Below are positions 22,406-33,389 of a stretch of 64,000 nt of DNA, in pieces. The notes under the pieces were generated by a model. The model saw only the letters and a program-made list of their open reading frames with translations. It made no database searches and had not been told where the DNA came from. How positions within the stretch are numbered: position 1 is the stretch's first letter; each line of letters opens with the position of its first letter. A program made the translations under genes and the position numbers. Source of the stretch: Dactylis glomerata (taxonomy: Eukaryota > Streptophyta > Magnoliopsida > Poales > Poaceae); the NCBI GenBank assembly GCA_007115705.1, contig QXEO01000222.1, forward strand, positions 62,001-126,000. The letters are read 5' to 3'.

Positions 22406-22675
22406 CATAGCGGGGAGTAATTTAAGTAGTAACATAAGATACATGTAATGCTAACTAGGCATTTTGATGACATAGCGTGTTATTTAATAAAGAGAAAGAT
22501 GCTAGTGGTAACTAGCTATGTTAATGTAACATCACACTTTTTAAGGTAAAATAAGTCTATAAGCTAATTAATGTAGTTATGCATTATACTACCATTATGT
22601 TATTATGCACTATAGAGGTGGTAACATAGGCTAGTAACATATGTATGTTACTAGTCTAAGTTACTCCCCACTATG
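22406..22675. mobile_element. MITE at the 3' end of the PADRE frame (right arm)
   Basis: Mirror copy of 18166-18435. It interrupts the frame after codon 184 plus two bases of the reconstructed gene. Confidence 0.7.
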
Positions 22676-23110
22676 ACCAGATCGGGGGCAAACCGCGTCT
22701 GCAGCCTCCCAGCGCTCTTCGCGCGCGCCACCGGGCGCCTCTTGGCCGCCAATGCCGGCACGGTCTTGTAGGCAGCAGCCGGGTCAAGCTTCTCCTCTGG
22801 CGGCGGGACGAACACGAGCGGCGACACGGATCCGGCGCGGCTCCGCCGTCCGCTGTTGGCCTTCTTGACAAGCGCCGAAGAGGCCCTGACGGCAAGCGCG
22901 GCGATGTCCTCCCGCCGGAGCCCGTTGAAAAGGGCGTCAGCGGGGAGCACAAAGTAGATCTGGCCAGGGCGGAGCTCCTCGGCGCCGCCCACGGCGGACA
23001 CGCTGCCCACGGTGGACACGCCGCCCTCGAACCCCATCGCGTCGGCGTCGCACAGGAACCAGCTGGCTCCTTCGTCGACAGAGTCCTCGAGCACCCGCGC
23101 CGCAGTGGCC
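22676..23110 (-). pseudogene. PADRE/DUF4228 host gene, third and largest piece
   Basis: Plant PADRE (DUF4228) proteins are small plant-specific proteins often responsive to pathogens; their molecular role is unclear. Joined in order 35037-35022, 27922-27820, 23110-22676, with one copy of each target duplication, the gene is one open frame of 554 nt. The first pieces give the N-terminal M-G-L-C and V-L-L-P-T-G-E-L-R-E-Y. This piece supplies A-A-R-V-L-E-D, then R-P-G-Q-I-Y-F-V-L-P and L-R-R-E-D-I-A-A-L-A, and a basic Ser/Arg-rich tail. No point mutation breaks the frame, so the insertions are recent relative to decay. A MITE follows. Confidence 0.85.
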
Positions 23111-23115
23111 GGGGG

Positions 23116-26100
23116 TGCGGTGACCCAGCATACCACTGCATGTTGTAGTATGCAAGTCGTTGACATAAAACTTGCAGAACATCGCTCCGCAAGTATTACA
23201 TCCCTCAGAGTGGTACAACCGAAACATAGCGGGGCCAAATACAAAAATTCACTTAATAATACAAACCAAAGTCATGCTGATAAGGAAATGCTCTCGTATG
23301 AGAACATCCCAGTGCTAAGTGTTATTACAACAAAACGATAAAAGATCCAAATAATTAAACAACTGAGGAACTCAACAGCTTATTTTATGACTATCGCTGC
23401 TCGGTTCCTCGCTCTCTAGTCTAAAACTACTAGTTAGGGTAATCTTCAATCTGACTCCTCGTCTGATGCGGCTCCGTTGCGGATGACGTAGTCTACGCCT
23501 TCAACTCCACGAGACAAATCAGGCTCCTCATAGAAGATATCCTTCTGGCTTCCGATGGCATTCAGCGTTGCTTCATCTAAGTCTTCGCAGTCTAGCAAGG
23601 GTTTAAGAGAGTGGGGTGAGTAATGAGCGTTACCTAGCTAGTTTCTTTAAAATGAAATTGTGGGATATGCACTAGCTATAGCCATAGACCCAAAAGAGTC
23701 ATAGGCTAATGCAAGGTTTTCACAAAGGTTTCTTGAAAGATTGCTTTTACTTTTGAAAACTATGCCCGACAGCCAACACAGGGTATTAGTGCTGCACCTT
23801 TCCTACAACGTTCGCAGCTCCTTCCCGGAACAAGGAGTAACATGTCACATCTTTTTACACTCTGCAGAGGTGTGTCCTTCCAAAAGAGATCAAAGCCTTG
23901 CTGCACAACCGGGTGAATCTTTCCCGTTCACACTTCCTTGGTGTGGGGCCCAGTCATTGATCCAAGCCATTCACTGCCTTCTCCGCACAATGCATGCCCA
24001 CCCCAACTCTTCCAAGAGGGTCAAACCCCGATATTCACCCCTCACGATGAAGTACCCAGGGGCCTCTTGCAGACCATCCTAGACACCAGTACCGTGGGCA
24101 CTAAGGGGTCCCACCCATATGCACATATTCTCGCAAGATATACGACGTACGGTAGCTGAAATGCCCGTTGACATGCGAACAAGAGAAGACACAGATGACT
24201 TCCCCGTCCCATTCCAAGTCTTCTGGACGACACGGTTTTTATGGCGCAAGAATAACTGCGGCATTGGTTATTAGCTCATAGGGTTAACTTTCCCGTGCAA
24301 GTGGAACCTCCACCACCACAATCTTACCATGGTTCCACCTGCCAGCCTTCCTAGGTTATCACCACTCGGGTCGATAACCAGCTAGTCATATTATTAAGAA
24401 AATAGGTTTTTGAGCCTTTTTTATAAGTTAGGGTTATAAGTCAGCACTTTGCAAATAGTGACCAAATCAGTGCAAGCAAGATATATGAGCAAGATAAACT
24501 TGCCTTGTAACTGAAAAGTAGTAGAGTCGGATGCTTTGTGGTGCTCCTGGTCTCCTTGTTCTATAAAACACCATCATTGTCCGGTAAGGACAATGTTTAA
24601 AGAAGCAAATGCATGCTATGATGCAATGATATGCAATGCATAATGGTTTAGATAATTTTATTTACCTATTGGTGTGTTTTACCCAAGACTTTGCATGTTT
24701 AGTGTGTTTTATTCCAGACTTGGTCTTATTTGTGTGTTTTACCCAGAATTTGGTAATATTTGTGTGTTTTACCCAAGACTTGGTAATTAAAGAACTCAAC
24801 TTAAGTATCATAGCAATTTGAAATCATAAAGTAATAATGGAAATTTATTTGTAACAATAAAGGTTAATTTAATATTGAAAAGACTTAATTTTTATTTTTA
24901 ATTATTATTATTAAGAATTAGGATTTTTGAAAATGGAAATTAAAGAATATCAAAGTTTGAATTCATTTTGAAAAGTAAATAAGAAATATATTTTTAATCA
25001 AGTAGCAATTCTTTTCTGAAAAGGAAATTTAATTCAGGAAGTTTAAATCAAACAATTTTGATTTAGTTTAGAATTTGAATTATTTTGAAAACAGAATTTG
25101 AAGTTTTAAATTTGAATTCAATTTAAAATTGGGCCTTGGCCCATTGGCCAGCCCAGCCCATCTGGCTGGGTCTAACCCAACCGAACGGGTACTGGGTCGG
25201 TCAAACCGACCCAGTCAGACCCCTCGCTCACCCCTCTCTCCACCCCGAGCTCCTCCTGCGACCCCGGTCGCCGCCGCCGCCTGAGGATTCCGGCCCTGCC
25301 CGGTAGTTTCCATCGTCGTCCTTTGAAGCAAACAACCACCTCCAAGCCGCCTGCCTCCCCACCAAAAGTATTTGGAATCCCTCGCTTGTGCGAGGGGATC
25401 CCCTACTCTACCCGACTAGGGTTCCGGCACTTGGCCGAGCTTGAGCCTCGCACGGTAGCACTGGCTCGCTCCGGTGTGGTGAGCTGCCGTGATGCTGCTG
25501 GTGGCCGAGCAGGTGCGGGTCGAAGCAGCCCAGGTGAGGTTGCTCCCCGTGCCGTCGTTGCTGCCGCCGGTGAAGTCTTCCCCAGGCCGCGCCTGGTTGG
25601 CCGCGCGAGCACTGCCTCGCCATGCCAGCCAGGTAAACACCTGGGCGATTGGTGAGCAATTCCTTCTTCCCCTCTGCTACCTTCTACTCCTCCATGGTCG
25701 TAGTCACTTGCCATACTAGCCATGACTTGTTGCGCCAAGCTCACTGGGCAAGCTCTGTGGTGTGGTTAGTTTATAGCTTGCTTGCTGGTTGATTCAATTA
25801 TCTGCTATGGATGCTTCTATCAAGCTGTGTTTCAGCTATGCCTGAATCCCTCTGTCAGTACAGCTTACTAACAGAGATGTTAGTCTATACCTGATGTGTT
25901 GTAGAGTTCAGTGATGAACTGCTGTTATTGCGCATGATTCCTAGCTGGTTTGCTTAGGAAAGTGATTTGATACAAAATCTTCTTGATAGGATTTGTGTAC
26001 AGGGAAAACTAGATTCTACTGTCTATTATCTCAACCTGTGATGCTTTGGTAACAGAGATACCTATGTGTGCAACTGAACATCTTGGTTCAGTAAAATTGC

Positions 26101-27819
26101 TATTTTGCTGTAGATGATTCCTAGCTGACTAGCTCATGAAGATGATCTAAATTTCTAGTTACTGTGAAAACTAGATTGATGGTGTGGAGTTGTGTTGAGG
26201 TGCATGTCCACTTTGGACATGTGCCCAGCAACTCCTTTTCTGCTGCTGAAGTATATTGGTGAAACTTGCCCCTTTTTTTCAAATTGCCTATGATGCTGGT
26301 CTGAGGCTTAGGGTTTGTAGTGAGGTGCAAATAAAATGTTTTTGTGCCCATTATCAGGACTTAATGCTGGAATCTTGCAGTGGCTGTGTGCCTGAGGTGC
26401 ATGTCCATGTTGGACATGTGCCCAGCACAGCTCTGCCAGGTGATGGCTATTTGTTTGTGATGAAAATTTCAGACTTGCAGTGAAGTTTTTTAACTGAGGC
26501 TAGATTTGATTTGGTTCAGATGCCTATCTTAAATAAACTCCCCAGTGATGATTTTGGAAGGCACCTCCTTGCAAAACTGAGGGAAATCTATTCCCCAACC
26601 AACCATGCATGCAAATCACAAGTCAGCAAGATTTGCTGATATTAATTGCAAGAAAATCAACCTGTTGGTTGAAGATGGTTGAAGTGTGTGGTAGGTGATT
26701 TGCTGTTGATTGTTGGTGCAGTGGTGGCTGCTCTTGGTGATCTGCCCTTCTCCTCCTTGGTTAGTTCCTAGATACTTGCCCTTCTCCTCCTGGGCGGCTC
26801 CTGGCTGCTTGCCCTTCTCCTCCTTGATCAGATGCTTGAACTTCAGGCTTCCATCACCTTGGTTTTGCTGGTGGTGTGTTGGTATGGGTGAGAGAACATG
26901 GCATTCTCCTGGTGGTCTTGTGAAAGTTTGCTGCTGTGGTGTGAAGAATTGTGATTTGTGTGGTGAAGCTTGTGTGCTGGTGATGTGAGCCGTGAGGCTT
27001 TGCCCTCCCCTTCTTTGGTTGTGCTACTGGCTGATAGCCTGTGTCGACAACACAGAGGTGCATACAGTGACTGAGCTGCTGACTTGTGGGTCCCTCTGGT
27101 TGAGTTCCCCACTGATTGGATGCTTGCCCTCAAAGGATCAGCTTCGGCTGTGATGTTATCTTCTGAATGTTTCTACCTTTGACTTAGCAAAGTGAGATAT
27201 TTGTATAGCTAAACCTTTCTGGCTGTTTTATCTATATTCTTTTAGTTGATAAATGGATAGTAATCCAATTGTCAGACAACTCAATGATGAGCCGGCAAGT
27301 TATTTTGCCATGATCTGAGAGTAATCACCCCTGACAATTAACTTTTATTTTTTTTCTATTTGCTTAATTTTTTTGCAGGTTAAACAGTGAAATCACTTGG
27401 ACGGTGAAGAACTTCAAGACTTAGTTTAGGAATAGTTTACCTTTTCATAATTTTTAATTTGTAATCTTTTTCTTTTTTATTTAAGGATAATGTAAAGACA
27501 TTGTATTATTGTATTCAATTAATAAAATATGATTTCAGTTTATTTCATATTCTTTTACAAGTTTTATTTCCAACTCAATTAAGTTGAGTTGATTATCTAT
27601 TATTGTTTATTGTATTATTAATTCTATAATTGTAATTATTCAATATCATCACTAAGGCCATAGCAATCCAGATAACATCTACCTCATCATGTTATCGAGA
27701 TAGAGACTTTGCTCACTCCAGTTTTAGAATTTGCGAAAAATTTATCCAGATTTTAGGATGCATGAATGCACATAGATCCTCTATCTACCCTTCGATATTC
27801 CTAACGCTGGGACATTACA
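23116..27819 (-). mobile_element. 4.7-kb solo LTR of a LARD-like element
   Basis: Begins TGCGGTGACCC and ends GACATTACA on the + strand. It is flanked on both sides by GGGGG (23111-23115, 27820-27824), a perfect 5-bp target duplication. No primer site, polypurine tract or internal coding region lies between, and 2618-13417 carries the same terminal sequence next to a primer site. It is therefore a single LTR left after recombination between two LTRs. Orientation minus is taken from the primer site at 2603. A GC-rich segment at 25,190-25,700 gives chance reading frames on both strands. The length suits the large LTRs of LARD-type elements. Confidence 0.8.
24672..24787 (+). repeat. Tandem repeat, four units of about 30 bp
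   Basis: Unit GTGTGTTTTACCCAAGACTT followed by GGTAATATTT, repeated four times with a few changes, inside the solo LTR. Confidence 0.75.
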
Positions 27820-27922
27820 GGGGGCGTGTACTCCCGCAGCTCCCCTGTGGGAAGGAGCACCATGGCCGTGGATGCGACCACACCATCGGCCTGCACCGCC
27901 GCCATAGTTGCCCCGTTGCTAG
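27820..27922 (-). pseudogene. PADRE host gene, second piece
   Basis: A 103-bp island between the solo LTR and the gypsy element. Read on the minus strand it continues in frame from the start at 35037 and encodes S-N-G-A-T...V-V-A-S-T-A-M-V-L-L-P-T-G-E-L-R-E-Y-T-P. It is bounded by the GGGGG duplication (27820-27824) and the ACATG duplication (27923-27927). Confidence 0.85.
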
Positions 27923-27927
27923 ACATG

Positions 27928-29560
27928 TGATGCGTGGTGAATGACCAGCCCGTTGGGAACCCCAAGAGGAAGGTGTGATGAGTATAGTAGCTGTTTTTCC
28001 CTCAGTTAAGAAACCAAGGTTTATCGTTCTTGGAGAGGAGAGACAAATGACTGAAGGTGACGCTTGCTAGCTTACGATAGCTTCGGACAATTTATATATG
28101 GCGCCTCGTCCAAGCTTTGCTTGCTAGCTGCAACGCGGAACCTGCACACACACAACCAAGTACTTTGCTCCCAACTTGCGATGAGGTTGTCAATCTCACC
28201 GGTTTGCTTGAAACAAAGGTTATGAGTGTATCGAGTGCAAAACAGTAGAGTATGCGAATAATGTAAACAGTGCGAGTAAAGTAAACAGGTGATAACAATA
28301 TGATGGAAATAGGACCGGGATCCACAGTTCACTAGTGGTGTCTCTCCATAGATAAATAACACATGCTGGGTAAACAAATTACAGTTGGGCAATTGATAGA
28401 ATAAAGATAAACGTGATATGTCAAGAAGATCACTATGAGATTTACTCTGGGCATTACAACGAAATACATAGACCGCCATCCAACTGCATCTATGACTAAT
28501 AATCCACTCCCGGGGATATCAATCCGAACACCCCATGAGTATTAAGTTGCGAACAACAGATAATTGCATTAAGCAAAGTGTGTAATGTAAACAAAGCATA
28601 TGCCCTTGCGCATATGAATGTTGTTTTCTCCCTAGTAGCAACAACACATCTACAACCTTAGAGGTTTCTGTCACTCCCCCAGGTTAAATAGAGGCATGAA
28701 CCCACTATCGAGCATAAATACCCCCTCTTGGAGTGACTAGCAACTACTCGGCCAAGATAGCTACTAACAACGGAGAGCATGCAAGATCATAAACAACATA
28801 GAGATAACAAAAGATAATATTCAGTACAGCAACTCAATCATAAACACCAATATTCATCGGATCCCAACAAACCAAACATGTAGAATTACATAACGGTGAT
28901 CTCAATCATGTAGGGCAGCTCATGAGATCTAAACATGAAGCACATGGTGGATAAGACAACCATCTAGCTACTGCTATGGACCCATAGTCCAAGGTAGACT
29001 ACTCACTCATCGCTCCGGAGGCAAGCATGGCGATGAAGAAGACCTCCGGTGGCGATTCCCCTCTCCGGCAGGGTGCCGGGAAGAGCTTCTGGACCCTCCC
29101 GATCTTCGGGTCGACGGCGGCGGCGGATCGCAATGTGTTCTGGAAAAGTGATCGGGTACTTAGGTTTTTTCCGTCGGGGGGTCTTTATAGGCGAAGGGGC
29201 GATGTCAGAGGAGGAGCCAGGCGCCCTCACGCGGGGCCCGCGTGGCCAGGGGCCTGGCCGCGCCACCCCTGCGTGTGGGGCCCTGGTGGCCCCCCTCCTA
29301 CTCTCCTTCGGATCTCTGGAAGCTTCCGGGTAAAATAAGACTTCAGGAACTTGTTTCGTCCAATTCCGAGAATATTTCCTGTGTATCACTTCTGAAACAC
29401 AAAAACAACAGAAAACAGGAAACTGGCACTGTGGCAACTCGTTAATAGGTTAGTTCCGGAAAATGCATAAAAGTGCCACTAAGTGTAACGAAACAATAGG
29501 CAAATGGTGTAAAAACAAGCATGGAGAATCAAAAATTATAGATACGTTGGAGACGTATCA
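27928..29560 (-). repeat. 3' LTR of the minus-strand gypsy element
   Basis: Read on the minus strand it starts TGATACGTCTCCAACGTATC, the same palindromic start as the Athila-type LTR at 2988. The GC-rich block GGCCAGGGGCCTGGCCGCGCC is at about 29238-29265. Confidence 0.85.
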
Positions 29561-32496
29561 AGCATCCCCAAGCTTAACTCATGCTCGTCCTCGAGTAGGT
29601 AAGTGATAACAAAAGAATAATTTTTGAGGTGACATGCACCTACACAATCTTGATCATATATGTAAGCATTTGTGAGCTGGGATCATAAGAACTTAAAACA
29701 TGGGCATGAAAATATAATCTTGACAATAAGAAACTTAGCAACCATGTTGTAAACATGCAAATGAACACAAACAAAAGATCATGATAATGAAACAATGAAA
29801 GTCAAACGTGTGTTCAAATCATAAGGAAAAACATACAAATGGTTTTCAGCTTGTCCTTCAAAGAGAGCAAAACATAGATGCATAGGACACCTTCAAGTTT
29901 AAGAGGGCGACTAGATACAAATAATTTAAGAACAAGTGAAACCAACAATATGAATCAATCAATGAACTTTGGGACAATGCATATCACACTAAGAATGACA
30001 ACTATGCTCTCTTAATGGTGCATAAAGATAGAAGGTGGTAACTCAACATAAAAGTAGAAGAAAGGCCCTTCGCAGAGGGAAGCAGTGATTGCAAGTTTTA
30101 TAACCTTCAAAAATTATGGTACTTACCGGCTTTGAGCTCTCATTGCCCCCATCATAAGCATCTTGAATGGTTAAAGTTAATGCGAGAACAATTATGATGC
30201 ATATGCTTGACAAATCATAAGTTGAAAACCTCGTGCCCCGTGAATATGAGTACCCAAACCTCATGCTACTTTACTTAGAGTCCCAAGCAAGGCTCTTGTC
30301 ATTGTAAGTATATGCATATCATTGAGAACCGCCAATGGGGTACCTCCGTTCCCGATGACATGGAACAAGCCCACACCAAAATGACAGGACAAGCAGACAA
30401 TGAACACCTCGACATCTCTTTTATTTGCCATTTGTTTAGCTTTTTATTGTGAGATGCGTCGTCGTATATTCACCATGGGTATGCTGCAAATTTCCACCAT
30501 GAATTATGCATGGCTTAGATTGGCAGCCCGGTGTTTCCCTAACACATATACAAACTCCATGATCCCCACAAGATTCCCAATTCATTTCACACCGCGGGCA
30601 TCCATAAACAAAAGATCACGATATCAACTCAAATAAGAAGTGCAATGTTGAAAGCTTGCCCATGACAGCATGGCTGGGCTAGAATCCAACTTACAACTTG
30701 CAAACATAACAACTCAACATAAGAGACCACAATGTCAAATTTTTAAGAACAGGAAAAAGTAAAGTGTGCCTTCCGGTTCGTGATAGCTTTACTGACCGAA
30801 TTTCGCATAACACTGGTAAGAGTTTAATTTGAAGAGAAAATAAAAGCAAGTCAAATTTACTTGGAATAGCAAATTTCCAGTAGGTATGTATGGTGGACAC
30901 TTTGGAAAACTTTGGCTTTTAGGAGTTGGATGCACGAGTAGAGCTCATACTCAGTACAAGGCGAGGGCTAGCAAAAGACTGGGAGCGACCAACTAAGAGA
31001 GCAATAATGGTCATAATCTTGCAAAGCGACAAAGCGACATTAAAAGAAGCATAAGATGGCATCAAAAGTCAAAAACTAAATGATCATAGAGGCTATTGGC
31101 GACTTTGTAAGAGTCTAACATGTGTGAGCATGCGCCAAGTCAACCCAAATAAAGCATCAAGGAGAAAACCAAAATAATGCTTCCATACAATAAAAACAAC
31201 GCATGATTTTTTCAAAGGCTCATTAAGCAATCTCAGTTATTTGAGACAAGTCATGCTATAGCAAAAACCACTAAGCATACTATCAAAAAGACATCAAGCA
31301 TGACATGAAAAAGCCTAAGCCGCAGTCTACACAAGCTCCTTCTTGTACCACTATTTTGCACAAAGCTTTTTCTCTTTTCCAACACCATTTGAAAATTTTA
31401 AAGACACCTCTTTTGATGAAAACCAATAAAGATCAGAGGCAAAAATACACCTTGATGAAAAGATATGACAAGGTCTGAACGCAAATCAAGGCGAAAACGA
31501 AAACCAAAAGCAGTAGCAGAAAAAGAAGAACACTTGGTTTTTAATAAGAGTGAAAACTAGAGCGTTCTTTGCAAATGAAAACGAGTACATCTCCTCCAAA
31601 GGAAATTTGTTGGGGTCCAACCATTTATTGCAGCAAACAAACAAACTAAACCAACTAAGAAAACTAAAACAACTGACGCTCCAAGAAAAACACATAGTGC
31701 ATGAAGCAATAAAAATATAGTGTTTTGAAAGGTGACCTGATTTTTGCCGATGAAGAAGGGGTGCCTCGGGGGCATCCCCAAGCTTTGACGCTTGTAATTC
31801 TTGGATATTTCTTGGGGTGATGCATGGGCATCCCCAAGCTTGAGCTTTTGTCCATTCCTCAACTCATCTCATCATTCTCCAATCCCTACACTTGAAAACT
31901 TCCTTCATACAAAACTAAACACAATTCTATTAGCAACATTAGTGCAAGCATAACATATAATCAACCTCTTTTTGCTTCAGGTTTCAACTCAAAACCACCA
32001 CATATATAGTAAATACTACTGTAGCAACCTCCCCAAAAGTTCCGTGATCAAAAGAACTCAAAAGAAAGCGATAAAGTGGCAAACACAAATATTGGCAGAA
32101 ATCTGTCAAAACTGAACAGCTGACAAAGGTCGAATTTTTGAGGGATTTTCTGTCGCTCAAATCAAAAAGTGTTCAACTAACAAAAGTTTGGATATAACCT
32201 GGGTCATATGTACAAGAAATCGCAGGTCCAAAAGATAAACAGAGAATTTATACGAATTTTTACGGTGCAGCACCGAAAACAGTTTCAGGACAGCAACATC
32301 CCCAAATCTTTACCTCACTCGAATTAGAGGCTTCTCTTGGCACAAAAACGAAATAAACAAGATAAGGAGCGGTCATTACAGTAGTAATGACTTCCAAGAC
32401 TCAAATAAAAGAAAACGTACTGAAAAGAAAACATTGGGTTATCTCCCAAGAGTGCTTTTCTTTAACGCCTTTGAGCTAGGCGCAGAAAATTGCGAA
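29561..32496 (-). other. 3' internal non-coding region of the minus-strand gypsy element
   Basis: AT-rich, with no domain-bearing frame on either strand. Blocks such as GCTAGCAAAAGACTGGGAGC (about 30968) and CCTTCGCAGAGGGAAGCA (about 30068) match the 3' region of the Athila-type element in opposite orientation. Confidence 0.65.
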
Positions 32497-32949
32497 TCAA
32501 GTAATATCAATAGATGAAGTGCTAGTTACCTCAGTAGGCTCTTTGAAGGTTCCCGAAGATGATTCAACCTGAAAGTCACCCTTAGTGGAACTAAGAGTCT
32601 TACCAATTTTAAGAACATGTTGAGATTTAAGTGCAGAAACCTTGGGAACATACATAAATTTTTGCTCTTTTCCAACAAACACTTTCTCTTTCTTAAATTT
32701 AAGAGAAGAGAAGATTAAGCTAAGAGTTTCCATAGACTCCTCTAGTTTACCAATCCTCAAGTTTTGATTGTCATGAGTAGTGCTAGCCTCTAAAACGGTA
32801 ATTCTCTTACCAATGTTTTCTACTAATTCACTAATGCGGCTAGCATTTTCTAGGATACTTGGCAAACTTTTCTCTAAAGAGCTGAGCTTTTCTACCACCT
32901 CCTCCAAGGTGGTCTCGGTTTTAGCAACATGAATAGGTGGTATTCCCAC
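32497..32949 (-). CDS. Short gag-like coiled-coil protein
   Basis: A 150-residue frame rich in E, K, S and L with heptad spacing in its first half (E-E-V-V-E-K-L-S-S-L-E-K-S-L), consistent with a coiled coil. It sits just inside the 5' end of the minus-strand element, where gag is expected, but I see no capsid core or zinc knuckle. Probably a gag remnant or a particle-associated protein of a non-autonomous element. Downstream (32950-33389) holds the leader and the primer site. Confidence 0.5.
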   Translation of the reverse strand: MGIPPIHVAKTETTLEEVVEKLSSLEKSLPSILENASRISELVENIGKRITVLEASTTHDNQNLRIGKLEESMETLSLIFSSLKFKKEKVFVGKEQKFMYVPKVSALKSQHVLKIGKTLSSTKGDFQVESSSGTFKEPTEVTSTSSIDIT

Positions 32950-33360
32950 TAAACTTTCAATTATAGTGCATGCTTCTCCAGCGGGAGTACCCAGAAAATT
33001 ACCTCCTGTGAGAGTATCAAGAACATACCTATTCCAACTAGATATGCCAACTTAAAAATTCCTAAGGAGGATCGTGGTAGAGTGCTTTTTGGTACACCTA
33101 TGATGAGCATTGTTAATATGATACCAAGCATCCTTTAAACTTTCCCCTCCTTGTTGCTTAAAACTACGAACTTCTACTTCAGGATTACTCATTTTAACAA
33201 AACTAAAAGCAGATAAGTAAAACAACTACCAAGGATTCTAATTTTTTTGGGTTTTTGATATAAAACGATGCAGGTAAAATAAATAAAGTAAAGCAAAACA
33301 ATAAAACAAAGTAAAGGATGTGTGTGCGAAAAACTCCCCTCGCAGAAGTCTTCTACTTCC

Positions 33361-33380
33361 TCCCCGGCAACGGCGCCAGA
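33361..33380 (-). promoter_or_regulatory. Primer-binding site, tRNA-Asp type
   Basis: The minus strand reads TCTGGCGCCGTTGCCGGGGA, 9 bp from the LTR at 33390. This is the intact form of the degenerate site at 4396. Confidence 0.85.
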
Positions 33381-33389
33381 AAAACAGCT

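Larger units (their letters stand above)
21641..23335 (-). repeat. Right arm of the 1,695-bp inverted repeat
   Basis: Mirror image of 17506-19200. This arm is contiguous with the rest of the solo LTR and hence with the upstream pieces of the PADRE gene, so it is the arm in original context. The outer end is within the LTR at ACAAAA, exactly opposite the N at 17505. Confidence 0.9.

Noticed and set aside
17506..23335. Palindrome as an active hairpin-RNA or MITE-like locus
   Set aside because: Arms contain a host gene and half an LTR, and one edge is an N; assembly error or duplication explains it better.
24672..24787. Possible CRISPR-like array
   Set aside because: Units are contiguous with no spacers, and the genome is a plant's.
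25323..25744. Overlapping GC-rich ORFs
   Set aside because: Inside the solo LTR, open on both strands, no domains.
29003..29445. Arginine/proline-rich ORFs on both strands (also 34465-34931)
   Set aside because: GC-rich LTR sequence open on several frames; same in both LTRs; chance frames.
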